DNA of 64,000 bases from Timema cristinae (GCA_039000515.1 JBCFYV010011135.1:29975876-30039875); one strand, 5' to 3'. Counted from the first letter of the stretch, positions 21,889 through 33,100 are shown. A program made the numbers and translations. The notes: generated by a model not told the origin, from the letters alone.

Positions 21889-22268
21889 AATGTAGTGTAC
21901 ACTCAGTGTGTGTGGGCGGTGTCTACACAACCCCCCCCCCCCCTCTCTCTCGAAACCACCGCAGACAGCCGGGAGTGATACACCTTCTGGTAATAAATCG
22001 TAATTACCGCACACTTCCCGTCCGCCGACCTCTCTCGGGTCTACGGCCTCGACCACGGGCAAGGCCGTCGCGGCGCGGAGGAAGGGGGACAGCGTCGGTG
22101 TGAAGCACGCGCAACATAAGATACAGTTACTTGATATATTCTCACGTTTTCATACGAGACTTGCAGCTGTCACCCTTGCTAGATATTATCAATAATAATA
22201 ATACAGTAAAACTTTATCAATAATAGCCTAAAAAAAAGTTTTAATTTTCTTAAAATTTCCTTACACCG
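21889..22268. other. No gene recognised; GC-rich island at 21990-22110
   Basis: 21990-22110 is markedly GC-rich (CGGCCTCGACCACGGGCAAG, CCGTCGCGGCGCGGAGGAAG) inside AT-rich DNA. It is open in the + frame to 22103 but has no family similarity I can see. It could be a CpG-rich regulatory fragment or an exon of an unknown transcript. Confidence 0.35.
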
Positions 22269-22284
22269 AAATTCCACGGGTACG

Positions 22285-22735
22285 GTCGAACTGGTCCGAT
22301 GGTAAGCTCGCAGGTAGCAGCTGGGGGTGTTGTCGAACTGGTCCAATGGTAAGCTCGCAGGTAGCGGCTGGGGGTGTTGTCGAACTGGTCCGATGGTAAG
22401 CTCGCAGGTAGCAGCTGGGGGGTGTTGTCGAACTGGTCCAATGGTAAGCTAGCAGGTAGCAGCTGGGGGGTGTTGTCGAACTGGTCCGATGGTAAGCTAG
22501 CAGGTAGCGGCTGGGGGTGTTGTCGAACTGGTCCGATGGTAAGCTAGCAGGTAGCAGCTGGGGGGTGTTGTCGAACTGGTCCGATGGTAAGCTAGCAGGT
22601 AGCAGCTGGGGGGTGTTGTCGAACTGGTCCGATGGTAAGCTAGCAGGTAGCAGCTGGGGGGTGTTGTCGAACTGGTCCGATGGTAAGCTAGCAGGTAGCG
22701 GCTGGGGGTGTTGTCGAACTGGTCCGATGGTTGAA
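22285..22735. repeat. 48/49-bp minisatellite made from the element's terminal repeat, ~9.5 copies
   Basis: Unit GGTGTTGTCGAACTGGTCCG + ATGGTAAGCTAGCAGGTAGC + AGCTGGGG. Its first half is the terminal inverted repeat of the host element. G-run length varies (4-6). False frames arise on both strands. Confidence 0.95.
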
Positions 22736-22919
22736 GGACCACCCAATTAGTGATTGTCAGTTGTTTAGAGTGGTGTGCAGTGATGTTTTCAATGTTAAGT
22801 GAGAGAGGGTGTAGATTAGTGGTGCATGAAGGTTTTAAATATTCTAAGGCGGACAAGACACAAACGGGCCAAAAGAAGGAAAGGGTGTTCGGCACATTTA
22901 TTTACAGATGACATGGGTG

Positions 22920-22939
22920 AACCTAACCTAACCTAACCT
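22920..22939. repeat. Short interstitial (AACCT)4 tract
   Basis: Four perfect AACCT units, the complement of the insect telomeric repeat TTAGG, inside the MULE-like element. It could be coincidence. Confidence 0.5.
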
Positions 22940-23139
22940 CCCCTCCCACCGCTTTGTAATAACCATTGGACCAGTTCGACAACACCCAAATTCCACTATA
23001 TAAGAGCTAATACCTCCAAGCTTCCCTTTTCTAGGGATGAACATTTTTCTGGAAATTTTGAATCGGAAAATGTTCTGCAGTGTTGTCTTCCGGTAGAGGG
23101 GTTAAACTGGTGGGAGGGGGAACATAGGGGGGGGGGGAG

Positions 23140-23270
23140 ACGAATGTCGGGCCAACATTAAAGTTATTTTAATTAACTTATTGATGATAAAAAAAACTGA
23201 AGTATTATTTATGGACATAACGTGTCAACAAAAACTCACATTCATTCGTTTATCTATTACATTTTTTTTA
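23140..23270 (+). repeat. Paired ~130-bp dispersed repeat, copy 1
   Basis: AATGTCGGGCCAACATTAAA, TTTTAATTAACTTATTGATG, GTGTCAACAAAAACTCACAT. Same order at 38270-38395. Both are followed by a T-run and the SINE tail GCACCGCG, here duplicated as a tail-only remnant (23265-23300). Confidence 0.7.
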
Positions 23271-23300
23271 GCACCGCGTTTTTTTTAGCACCGCGTCTTC

Positions 23301-23660
23301 CCAAATTATTATTACTTTTATTATCATAATCCATTAAATCATTTGAAATTATTTTTACAGAAATCGTAATTGAAAATGTTCCGTTTTGGAAAATTTTCCG
23401 TCTCACGTCTCTTAGTGACGCGTCGCTACGCCTCGATATATATCCAAGAAACTCTGTCCCGGTGAAGACAGAAAGATACTCTTGAGTGGAGACCGTTTAC
23501 AAGCCAACCACAGCTGCTGACGTTCGCGGAAGTCTAAAGGGGTGGGGAATATGGGTGGAGGGGGGAGAGAGAGAGAGAGAGGGAGGGGTAACTCGGTTTG
23601 CCATCTCTCGCGTGTGTGGGGGTACGTGTAACAAGATCAACAAACATGATCTACTTCGTG
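23301..23660. other. No gene recognised
   Basis: AT-rich, then a GA-rich stretch (GAGAGAGAGAGAGA at about 23565-23583). No convincing frame. Confidence 0.4.
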
Positions 23661-23958
23661 GTGGTGACCTGGTGGTCTAGGGGTAAAGTGTCAGATCTCT
23701 GTGCGGGGGTCCGGGGTTCAATCCTCGGTCCCAACACAGATTTATCTGATTACCAAACCCTTCCTTCACCTCTGACAAGGCGTGTATTAATCACAACTTG
23801 TGAATGTGTGGAATGCCAGAGCCTCCACCGTGGTTCGGATCCCACGTTAAACTGTAGGTCCTCCATTTCATCTCACAATCACCCTACCATTACACATTAG
23901 CGTAAGTACGTATAACCCGGACGGGTAGTAAGACGCGGTGCTAATAATAATAATAATA
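23661..23958 (+). mobile_element. SINE-A copy, full length
   Basis: TGGTGACCTGGTGGTCTAGG, B-box GGTTCAATCCT, full body, tail GGGTAGTAAGACGCGGTGC, (TAA)n. Confidence 0.9.
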
Positions 23959-24190
23959 GACCTCGCTTTACTACCCTGCGGTTTATGCACGATAATGCGT
24001 TTGAGATGAGGAAGGGTGGATTTAGAGGAAGTGTACCCGCATTTATGTGGAGGTAAGAGTGGAGAAATATCTATGAAAACCACCCTCAGTACACCCGACT
24101 GAGATTCGAACCTCGGATCTCCCTTCATCGGCAGTCTAGTCCACTGGCGAGAGTAGCGCGTTGGACAATCGGAGCCCACCGAAGCGGGAC
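23959..24190 (-). mobile_element. SINE-C copy
   Basis: Tail degraded (CTTTACTACCCTGCGG); body CCACCCTCAGTACACCCGAC; B-box GAGATTCGAACC; head CCACCGAAGCGGG. It sits tail-to-tail against the preceding SINE-A. Confidence 0.8.
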
Positions 24191-24629
24191 TCAACCCTTG
24201 ACCTTCACAGCCCCTGCAAACCATTATAGATGAGCTTGACGTTTATTCCGTGTGTCCTTCAGTCATCTTACCTTAGTGTTGTTTACGTTTTTTTAAATTG
24301 TTTTGAAAGAGGCTCTGAAACTAAACACTGATAAAGGTTAGTTTCAGAGCGAGACTCACTCGATTTATTGGTTCTTTGTTAGAGAATCTTGATATCGAGC
24401 TTAATCTTAATCTTATCTCACATCTTAAGATCACGAACTTGCGTCATATGTACCTTTAAGGCTTTCGTGACATTTCCTAACGTGATAAACGGTCGGATTA
24501 CCTTAATAACAACACAAGGGCTATTGATGAGGAAAGTTAAGAAGAAGTGTGTCAGCATTTAAATGAAACTATGAGGAAAAACAAACCTGAAATATCTCAT
24601 TGAGAACAGTTCACCCTTCCGGGATTCGA
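24191..24629. other. No gene recognised
   Basis: Unique sequence; no arrays or element ends. Confidence 0.45.
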
Positions 24630-24870
24630 ACCGAGATAAAGCTAGCGTGTATGTCTACTGATCTAAGGTACTAGAGTTCGATTTCCGGGATGTCGGAAAA
24701 TGTTTCGCTGGTGAGAATGTGGGTCTGCCCTTTCACAGTGATTGATTAACTGTCGTGGGGCTGGAAGTTGTGTATGTTGAAGATTTAATGTAGTTTATAA
24801 GTCTTGAGTTGATATAATCGGTTGGTTTAGAAAGTGCACGTTAAATACCTCATCTTAGGAACCAATCGAA
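24630..24870 (+). mobile_element. SINE-E copy
   Basis: B-box GAGTTCGATTTCC, body CCCTTTCACAGTGATTGATT and the D/E tail GGTTTAGAAAGTGCACGTTA. The head is degraded. Confidence 0.7.
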
Positions 24871-25071
24871 TGTAGGCATTTTATTTTTTCAAGTAAAGGC
24901 AAGTCTGCTTAATGTTATTATATCTGCACGTAGCAAAAAAACAAAACGTTAATATTTTCTAAAAGGGCCTTTTTATGACATTTGGATTATACATTAGGTT
25001 CACGTCGTCATTGGCGCATCCGTTGGTAATGGGGTGACGAGGGGGGTGCCAAATAAATGTTGTTTTTATAA

Positions 25072-25322
25072 TTGAGTCTTACTACCTGTTCAGGTTTATA
25101 AGCAAATATAATAATTACTCTAACGGGATATGGATGAGGAAGGAAGCATTCTAGAGGAAATCTACCCCAATTTGTACGATATAAGAGGGGGAAAATATGT
25201 AGGAAAAAAAACCCACCCCCAGTAGACCTGAACCGGATTCTAACCTCGATCTCCTTGTCATCTGCGGTCTAGTCTAACACACGAGGGACATCTTAAACCA
25301 TGCGGTCACCTAAGCGGCTCTT
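25072..25322 (-). mobile_element. SINE-C copy, old
   Basis: Tail TCTTACTACCTGTTCAGG, body GAGGAAATCTACCCCAATTT, head ACCATGCGGTCACCTAAGCG. Strongly diverged. Confidence 0.7.
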
Positions 25323-25447
25323 AGGTAAAAATTTAGAGTCGTGATTTATAAAATAGTGGTTTCGACCACACTCTGATATTTACTAATTGGAATAAACAAA
25401 CGAGCCTGTATACAATTGCATGGTAAAGGGTAAAAAAGGGTAAGTCA

Positions 25448-27606
25448 CACTACACACAGTTTCCAGGAAACACTTTTACATCTCAAACCTCACAAAAAAC
25501 CCAGGAAACACTTTTATATCTCAAACCTCTCAAGAAACCAGGAAACACTTTTATATCTCAAACCTCTCAAGAAACCCAGGAAACACTTTTACATCTCAAA
25601 CCTCTCAAGAAACCCAGGAAACACTTTTATATCTCAAACCTCTCAAGAAACCCAGGAAACACTTTTACATCTCAAACCTCTCAAGAAACCCAGGAAACAC
25701 TTTTATATCTCAAACCTCTCAAGAAACCCAGGAAACACTTTTACATCTCAAACCTCTCAAGAAACCCAGGAAATACTTTTATATCTCAAACCTCTCAAGA
25801 AACCCAGGAAACACTTTTACATCTCAAACCTCTCAAGAAACCCAGGAAACACTTTTATATCTCAAACCTCTCAAGAAACCCAGGAAACACTTTTACATCT
25901 CAAACCTCTCAAGAAACCCAGGAAACACTTTTATATCTCAAACCTCTCAAGAAACCCAGGAAATACTTTTATATCTCAAACCTCGCAAGAAACCCAGGAA
26001 ACACTTTTATATCTCAAACCTCACAAGAAACCCAGGAAATACTTTTATATCTCAAACCTCAGAAGAAACCAAGGAAACACTTTTATATCTCAAACCTCAC
26101 AAGAAACCCAGGAAACACTTTTATATCTCAAACCTCTCAAGAAACCCAGGAAACACTTTTACATCTCAAACCTCTCAAGAAACCCAGGAAACACTTTTAC
26201 ATCTCAAACCTCTCAAGAAACCCAGGAAATACTTTTATATCTCAAACCTCTCAAGAAACCCAGGAAACACTTTTACATCTCAAACCTCTCAAGAAACCCA
26301 GGAAACACTTTTATATCTCAAACCTCTCAAGAAACCCAGGAAATACTTTTATATCTCAAACCTCGCAAGAAACCCAGGAAACACTTTTATATCTCAAACC
26401 TCACAAGAAACCCAGGAAATACTTTTATATCTCAAACCTCAGAAGAAACCAAGGAAACACTTTTACATCTCAAACCTCTCAAGAAACCCAGGAAACACTT
26501 TTATATCTCAAACCTCTCAAGAAACCCAGGAAATACTTTTATATCTCAAACCTCGCAAGAAACCCAGGAAACACTTTTATATCTCAAACCTCTCAAGAAA
26601 CCCAGGAAATACTTTTATATCTCAAACCTCAGAAGAAACCAAGGAAACACTTTTATATCTCAAACCTCACAAGAAACCCAGGAAATACTTTTATATCTCA
26701 AACCTCTCATGAAACCCAGGAAACACTTTTATATCTCAAACCTCTCAAGAAACCCAGGAAATACTTTTATATCTCAAACCTCAGAAGAAACCAAGGAAAT
26801 ACTTTTATATATCAAACCTCTCAAGAAACTCAGGAAACACTTTTATATCTCAAACCTCTCAAGAAACCCAGGAAATACTTTTATATCTCAAACCTCAGAA
26901 GAAACCAAGGAAACACTTTTATATCTCAAACCTCACAAGAAACCCAGGAAATACTTTTATATCTCAAACCTCTCAAGAAACCCAGGAAACACTTTTATAT
27001 CTCAAACCTCTCAAGAAACCCAGGAAATACTTTTATATCTCAAACCTCAGAAGAAACCAAGGAAACACTTTTATATCTCAAACCTCTCAAGAAACCCAGG
27101 AAATACTTTTATATCTCAAACCTCAGAAGAAACCAAGGAAACACTTTTATATCTCAAACCTCTCAAGAAACCTAGGAAACACTTTTATATCTCAAACCTC
27201 TCAAGAAACCCAGGAAACACTTTTATATCTCAAACCTCACAAGAAACCCAGGAAACACTTTTATATCTCAAACCTCTCTTAAAACCCAGGAAACACTTTT
27301 ACATCTCAAACCTCTCAAGAAACCCAGGAAACACTTTTACATCTCAAACCTCTCAAGAAACCCAGGAAACACTTTTATGTCTCAAACCTCACAAGAAACC
27401 CAGGAAATACTTTTATATCTCAAACCTCTCAAGAAACCCAGGAAATACTTTTACATCTCAAACCTCTCAAGAAACCCAGGAAACACTTTTACATTTCAAA
27501 CCTCTCAAGAAACCCAGGAAACACTTTTACATCTCAAACCTCACAAGAAACCTAGGAAACACTTTAACATCTCAAACCTCTCAAGAAACCCAGGAAACAC
27601 TTTTAT
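25448..27606. repeat. 38-bp minisatellite, ~57 copies
   Basis: Unit AAACACTTTTATATCTCAAA + CCTCTCAAGAAACCCAGG. Variants (ATATC/ACATC, CTCTC/CTCAC/CTCAG, AAACAC/AAATAC) occur in repeating higher-order blocks. The array gives a 299-codon + frame because 3 x 38 = 114, a multiple of 3; the peptide cycles through three readings of one unit and is not a protein family. Confidence 0.97.
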
Positions 27607-28152
27607 AATTAATCTAAATACGACATAGACATCGCTTTAACCATAATATAAACTTCATTAGAAAGTTATCATGATTGTCTAACAGATGGCAGCACTAACA
27701 CATCCTGAATTAAAATTTAACTTTTCCCCTGTACCCTTCAAAAGAATAATTAATAATTAAGTATCCTCGTCAGTACCGTCCAGAATCGAACCAAGGTCCA
27801 CTTGACTTAAAACTTACACCAATATTTCCACACTCCAAGGTAAATATCTATATGTTTTTGACATGTTTCGGTTTATCTCAAGATTACAAAATGTCATCTT
27901 TCATACCTTGCATTGCTATTGTTGTTGTTATTCAGAAATAATAACACATCCCCCCCCTCCCCCAGAGCACAGGCCTACCTTTTTTACTGGTGTCGTATCT
28001 TATCTCGCAGTTCGCTGTTTGTAAACAATGCATGGTGATAACGTGATCGCGAACAACATACAAAATATTAAATAAATCGTATGTGCACCATACACACTCT
28101 CTCTCCACGTCCACTCTCTCTCCTCGTCCACTCTCTCGCGCTCGATTTGTCT
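27607..28152. other. No gene recognised
   Basis: Unique AT-rich sequence with a C-run near 27950 and a CT-rich stretch near 28095-28135. No credible frame. Confidence 0.45.
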
Positions 28153-28432
28153 CGACTTGTCAGGCAGGGCCCGATGTTCGTGGGTTTAAACCCCGGATTT
28201 GTCTTGAGCGAAAAAAAATCCGTAGCACAACTTTCTACAGAAGTAAAGTAAAGCCGTTGGTCCCGTGTCGATTGTGGCTTGTAAAATAAACCTGGAAGGT
28301 ATGTGAAAATACCTTTCTGGAAATATTGGTTGGCTCTTTCACTCTCGCTCATAGACATTCTCGTGTGTCGGCTACAAACAGTCGGTTCAGAAAGTGAACG
28401 TTAAATACCTCAAATAAATGAGAAAAAAAAAC
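28153..28432 (+). mobile_element. SINE-D copy, 5' truncated
   Basis: B-box GGGTTTAAACCCC, body TCGATTGTGGCTTGTAAAAT, tail CGGTTCAGAAAGTGAACGTT and (AAAT)n. Confidence 0.8.
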
Positions 28433-29420
28433 CACCAAAAATTGATACGTTCATTTAAAACTCAAAAGATATGTGAAACTAAATCTTAGAATACTGTTAC
28501 AGAAACCTATTGAGAAAAGAGGAACATCTCTGTTCACCAAAGATCATAACAATCAACTCCCCATTTCTCAGATCTCCATTTAAAAAAATATATTTCCTTA
28601 AAGCTCGGAAACTTTTGGTTTTATACAAATACTCGCTTTGCTCGCAAACCCCCGCTGAGTTTTCTTTGCAAGTGGATGTAAACTAATGTAGTTCCAGAGC
28701 TCTTTTTTGATAAGTCTTACTGTTTGGACACAAGAGACCTCCAAAGAAAGGTCCACACCGACTTTTTGCTCCGACATTTTGATTTTTTTTTTCAGGTGTA
28801 AGATTTTTAACTTTTTGGAATTTTCCCGTCGGTTACAGGCTAGAATCTATAAGTTTACCAAATTTCAAGTTTCTAGCTCATCTGGAAGTGGGTAAACAAT
28901 AATGTCGGTGAGTGAGTCAGCCATGTGGCTTTATAGTAGTGTAATATTTTGGATAAAATTTATTATTTTTGATAATGCTAAAACCTTGTAATGATAATTT
29001 ATTTCGTATTTCGGAGAGTTGCGGAGATATGATCGAAATTTGAGATATATCCGTGTATAAATTAGCCTCTTAAGTCATTTTCCCCTGAAAAATGAGTTAC
29101 GCCATTTATTTAGTAATAAACAGTATTTTAGATATGAATTTTAATCAAAATGGTTAGAGCGTATTTCGAGAGAATTTATTTGATCTCTTTTCGCCATATA
29201 TAATATTTTAAAGCTGGATAGATAGTTCGCAAAACTCCTCGGGGGAGCATTTTTAAACTCTAGATAACCAATCAAACCGATCAGTAAAATGGTTTTGGCT
29301 CTTAGGTCGAAAAACAGACAGACAGATTAGTTCGATGTTTTTGTTTTTACGATCACAATACTTTTTTGTTCAGAATGGTTGCAAGGAAGTGTAAAACAAA
29401 TGTGTATGAATATATATATC
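28433..29420. mobile_element. Diverged non-coding element X, copy 1
   Basis: Shares an ordered set of blocks with 31200-32290: 'CACCAAAGATCATAA', 'TTATTTCGTAT', 'TAAGTCATTTTCCC', 'AACAGTATTTTAGATATGAA' (here), '...GTTAGAGCG', 'ACAGACAGACAGA', 'ACGATCACAATACTT' and a final GTGTAAAAC. No coding frame. Class unknown. Confidence 0.6.
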
Positions 29421-29487
29421 TCGTACACAAAGCCCCGCAGGCTAGACCAATGTTAACGTTATCTTGTTAGATGTATTGCCATGATCT

Positions 29488-29778
29488 TTTATTTATTATT
29501 ATTATTATTATTAGCACCGCGTCTTACTACCCGTTCGGGTTATACGCACTTACGCTAATGTGTAATGGTAGGGTGATAGTGAGATGAAATGAAGGACCTA
29601 CAGTTTAACGTGGAATCCGAACCACGGTGGAGGCCTGGCATTCCCCACATTCACAAGATGTCTTGTCAGAGGGGAAGGAAGGGTTTGGTAATCTAATAAA
29701 TCTGTGCCTGGACCTAGGATTGAACCCGGCCGCCAGTATAGAAGTCTGACACCTTACCCCTAGACCACCAGGTCACCC
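29488..29778 (-). mobile_element. SINE-A copy with 10-bp target-site duplication
   Basis: Full length; flanked by GCCATGATCT at 29478-29487 and 29779-29788. Confidence 0.94.
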
Positions 29779-29979
29779 GCCATGATCTAGACAGTGTTGC
29801 CATATTGTCGTTTCAACAGTGTGCAACAGTTGCTCTCCCTGGTTTCATGGATGCACCAGCTCGGAACTGTAACAGTTTCGTGAGGTTTTTTTTTTTTTTT
29901 TTAACTTTCTCATCTAGAGAAAAACTATTTTGATTCTGAAAAATTTATATCTCGATTTTATGATAAATCTTTTACATTT

Positions 29980-30247
29980 ATACCCGCCTCGTTGGCGTAG
30001 TTGGCTAACGCGCTAGTCGTGTTGAGCTCGACTGCCGAGGACGGGGAGATCGAGGTTCGAATCTCGGTCGGGTGAACTGTGGGGTTTCCTAAATGGTTTT
30101 CCACTCTCCCTCCCTCCAAATGCGGGTTCACTTCCTCTAATTCAACCTTCCCAATTCATAAACCATTAGTGTAATTAGTACTTAAGCGTATAACTCGAAA
30201 GGGTAGTAAGACGTGGTGCTAAATAATAATAATAATAATAATAATTA
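29980..30247 (+). mobile_element. SINE-B copy with 9-bp target-site duplication
   Basis: CCCGCCTCGTTGGCGTAGTT, B-box GGTTCGAATCTC, body, tail and (TAA)n. Flanked by TTTACATTT at 29971-29979 and 30248-30256. Confidence 0.92.
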
Positions 30248-30455
30248 TTTACATTTTAATGTGCCCATAAACCCCTCAAAGTAAATTCTACAGTTCGGTC
30301 TGCATGATATATTTGTAATATTTTAGTTGTAAATTTGTTCTCTCCATTGAAATATTTTTTGTTTTTCATGAGCAAGAGGGCCACAAAAAAAAAAGTTTAG
30401 CCAAGGCCCGCGAGCCGGATGTTGGAGACCCCTGCTCTACGGTATTTATGATGAT

Positions 30456-30722
30456 AAATAATACTTAACACCGCGTCTTACTACCCGTTCGGGTTATACG
30501 CTTGAGTACTAATTACGTTAATGGATTTAGGAATTGGGAGGGTTGAATATTTAAGAAGTGAACCCGCATTTTCTGGGGAAAGAGTGGGAAACAATTTAGG
30601 TAACAACCCCCCCCTTCCCCTACCACAGTTCAACCGATTGAGATTCGAACCTCTATCTCCACATCCTCGGCAGTATAGCTCAACACGAAACTAGTGCGTT
30701 AGCTAATACGTCACCGAGACGT
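30456..30722 (-). mobile_element. SINE-B copy
   Basis: Tail AACACCGCGTCTTACTACCC, body, B-box GAGATTCGAACC, head TACGTCACCGAGACG. Moderately diverged. Confidence 0.85.
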
Positions 30723-31011
30723 GTAAGATGATGAAAGTCGCTGTTAATAACACCGTCTGAATTATTTACTATGTGAGGAACAGTTTTTTTTAACTCATAT
30801 TAATTGCATTAAAACAATTTGTTTTTCGGTATAATGTTCATTATTAATTTGGTCTGGTAACTTTTCAAAGCGGTCAGCTGTCAGTCAGCACCAAAGAAGC
30901 CATGGGGCTACTGTATGTTTGCTCACCTTATTCAAACACGCCGACTATTGTGTTGCCTTTAACACTTACTTTGTCTGTGGTTTACCGCTCCCCCCCTCCC
31001 CCCTCAGTGTG

Positions 31012-31165
31012 CGCGTGAACAAGGGCGTTGAACTCGCCTGGTCACGTTTGACGGGGTCGGGGTTTTAAACCGGACCGGGTACTTATTTTCCCTAAATTGG
31101 TTTTCTTCTCTCCTTTCATATACCGCTGGGTACATTTTATCTTGAATTATCCTTTCCTATTCCGA
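31012..31165 (+). mobile_element. Old SINE-C-like fragment
   Basis: AGGGCGTTGAACTCGCCTGG, B-box-like GGGGTTTTAAACC, body TTCCCTAAATTGGTTTTCTT; tail lost. Confidence 0.45.
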
Positions 31166-31199
31166 CAGGGTTGCCACGTCGTGCCAGGAAAACCTGTAA

Positions 31200-32290
31200 A
31201 TGGGTTGGGGTTGGATTCTCATGAATAAATGGTACTGACTTTAGCCCACTTTTATCTTAAAAATAACATTTTGATAAAAACTCGTAAGATTTGTTAAACG
31301 AAATAATAGATATTGTTTTAGAAACACTCCACCAAAGATCATAAATGAAATAATATGGCATTAGGAACTAGGAACACTGTTACAGAACAACTTTGTCCAC
31401 CAAAGAACATAAGAATCAAATTAAAAAGTATATATTATGTTCGCTTATAGCTCAGAAACTATTGTTTTATAAAAATATATTTCAAATAAAAGATTTTCAT
31501 CTTTAATAGTACAACAATTTTACAATGATAAGACCCGCCTCGGTGGTGTAGTTGGCTAACGCGGTTGTGTTGAGCTTGACTGCCGAGGACGGGGAGATCG
31601 AGGTTCGAATCTCGGTCGGGTGAACTGGGAGAGGTTTTTCCTAAATGGTTTTCCACTCTCCCTCCACGCAAATGCGGGTTCACTTCCTCTAATTCAACCT
31701 TCCATATTCCTAATCCATTAGCGTAATTAGTACTTAAAGCGTATAACCCGAACGGGTAGTAAGACGCGGAGCTAAATAATATAATAATAATAATAAATAA
31801 ATAAGTTATTTCGTATACCAAATAGTTTCGGAAAAATTATGAAAATTGAAAAATTCCCCTCATGTAAAGTACCCTTAAAGTCATTTTCATGTGAAAATAA
31901 GAACTGCTTTCTTGTTTATAAGGATAAACAGTGTCTATATATAAAATTTAATCCAAATCGTTAGAGCGAATTTTGAAAAGAAAAAAATCTTATTTTTCTT
32001 TGTATGCCCTTCAGTAAACTACCCTTACATTTAGGTTGGATGTCTAATTCCAAAAACACCCCAAGGGGACCTTATGAAAACTCCAGATACCGAGTTTTAG
32101 CCCAATCTGTGAAATAGTTTCGTCTCTAGCCCGAGGGATAGACAGACAGACGACGACGCTATTGCGAAAAACTTTTTATTTTTATTTCAGGGGGTCATGA
32201 AACGTCGACATTTATCAAAATTTCGAGCTAGAATTTTTTAACGATCACAATACTTCTCTCTCCGAGGTGTTAAGAGAAAGTAAAACGTCC
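31200..32290. mobile_element. Diverged non-coding element X, copy 2, split by a SINE-B
   Basis: Block order matches 28433-29420 and ends GATCACAATACTTCTCTC ... AAGTAAAACG. The nested SINE-B at 31531-31805 is absent from copy 1. Confidence 0.6.
31531..31805 (+). mobile_element. SINE-B copy nested in element X
   Basis: CCCGCCTCGGTGGTGTAGTT, B-box GGTTCGAATCTC, full body, tail GCGTATAACCCGAACGGGTA and (TAA)n. Full length and well preserved. Confidence 0.92.
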
Positions 32291-32483
32291 ACTCTCTGAA
32301 TTACTCTCTGAAAGGTCCTTTTTCCTACAACTATCCTACTATATATTAGATTTCTGGTAGGGATAAAGGCCTTTCAGAAACTAATTCCCAAGCTGAACAA
32401 ACTTTATATTTGGGAATATGTTATATTTAACTGAAGCTGCGTACAACCCGAACGGGAGCTGTGATGAGGTGTTTAGGGGGGGG

Positions 32484-32760
32484 GGGTTTAGTGGTCAGAG
32501 TTCCTGGTTACAGATCCAGAGGTCCAGGGTTCGATAGTCGGGTCTTCCAAAATTTAACTGCGAAGCGATTGGGTCTGGAACTGAGAGTTACTTGAATGAA
32601 AGTATCGGTCCCCGGTCTTGAAAACTGAGATTAACGTTTGGAGGGTTTGTTGTGCTAACCCTATATCGACGTAAGTTGGCACTACTTTCGCCAACAGCCG
32701 GCGACCGCTTGGTTGGTATGGCTTCGATTGCGAGCTGATGCCACGGAAAGTTGACAATAA
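32484..32760 (+). mobile_element. SINE-G copy
   Basis: tRNA-like head TAGTGGTCAGAGTTCCTGG, B-box GGGTTCGATAGTC, then AAAACTGAGATTAACGTTTG and a CCCTATATC block. The same order is seen at 51525-51750 and, inverted, at 53485-53700. Confidence 0.65.
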
Positions 32761-32844
32761 TATAAAGGAGACAAAACTTTTATTTTATTTCCTGAGAGAA
32801 AATATAGCGGGAAATTAGATTAAAAAAAAGGGTATCTTATTTTT

Positions 32845-33100
32845 ATCTGAGGTATTTAACGTGCACTTTCTAAACCCACTGATTATATCAGCACATGACT
32901 TATAAACTAACTAAAATCTAGGACAAGCACGACATCCAGTCCCCCGGTCGTTAATCCATAACTGTGAAAGGGTAATTCCACATTTCTCCAACGATGCATT
33001 TTTTTTTCCGGCCATGTCGAGAATCGAACCCGGTACCCTCTGCACATTAAACAGACTCGAGAGCTTAAGGTGTCCCCCGACAATCAAACAAAGTATCACC
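32845..33100 (-). mobile_element. SINE-E copy
   Basis: Starts (inverted) with the D/E tail GAGGTATTTAACGTGCACTT, then the body AACTGTGAAAGGGTAATTCC and the B-box GAGAATCGAACCC. Confidence 0.8.

Larger units (their letters stand above)
22278..22987. mobile_element. MULE-like MITE with perfect 9-bp target duplication
   Basis: The left end is GGGTACGGTCGAACTGGTCC. The right end, read inverted, is GGGTGTTGTCGAACTGGTCC. AAATTCCAC directly flanks both sides (22269-22277 and 22988-22996). A 9-bp duplication is typical of Mutator-like elements. No transposase is present. The left part is the 48-bp array; the right part is unique, with (AACCT)4 at 22920-22939. Confidence 0.85.

Noticed and set aside
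22261..22895. Overlapping - strand frames of 132 and 161 codons
   Set aside because: They are products of the 48-bp array.
25448..27606. CRISPR-like regular repeats
   Set aside because: Units are contiguous with no unique spacers, and the genome is eukaryotic.
26709..27608. 299-codon + strand open frame
   Set aside because: It is the 38-bp array read cyclically in three phases; the peptide mirrors the nucleotide period and has no family similarity.
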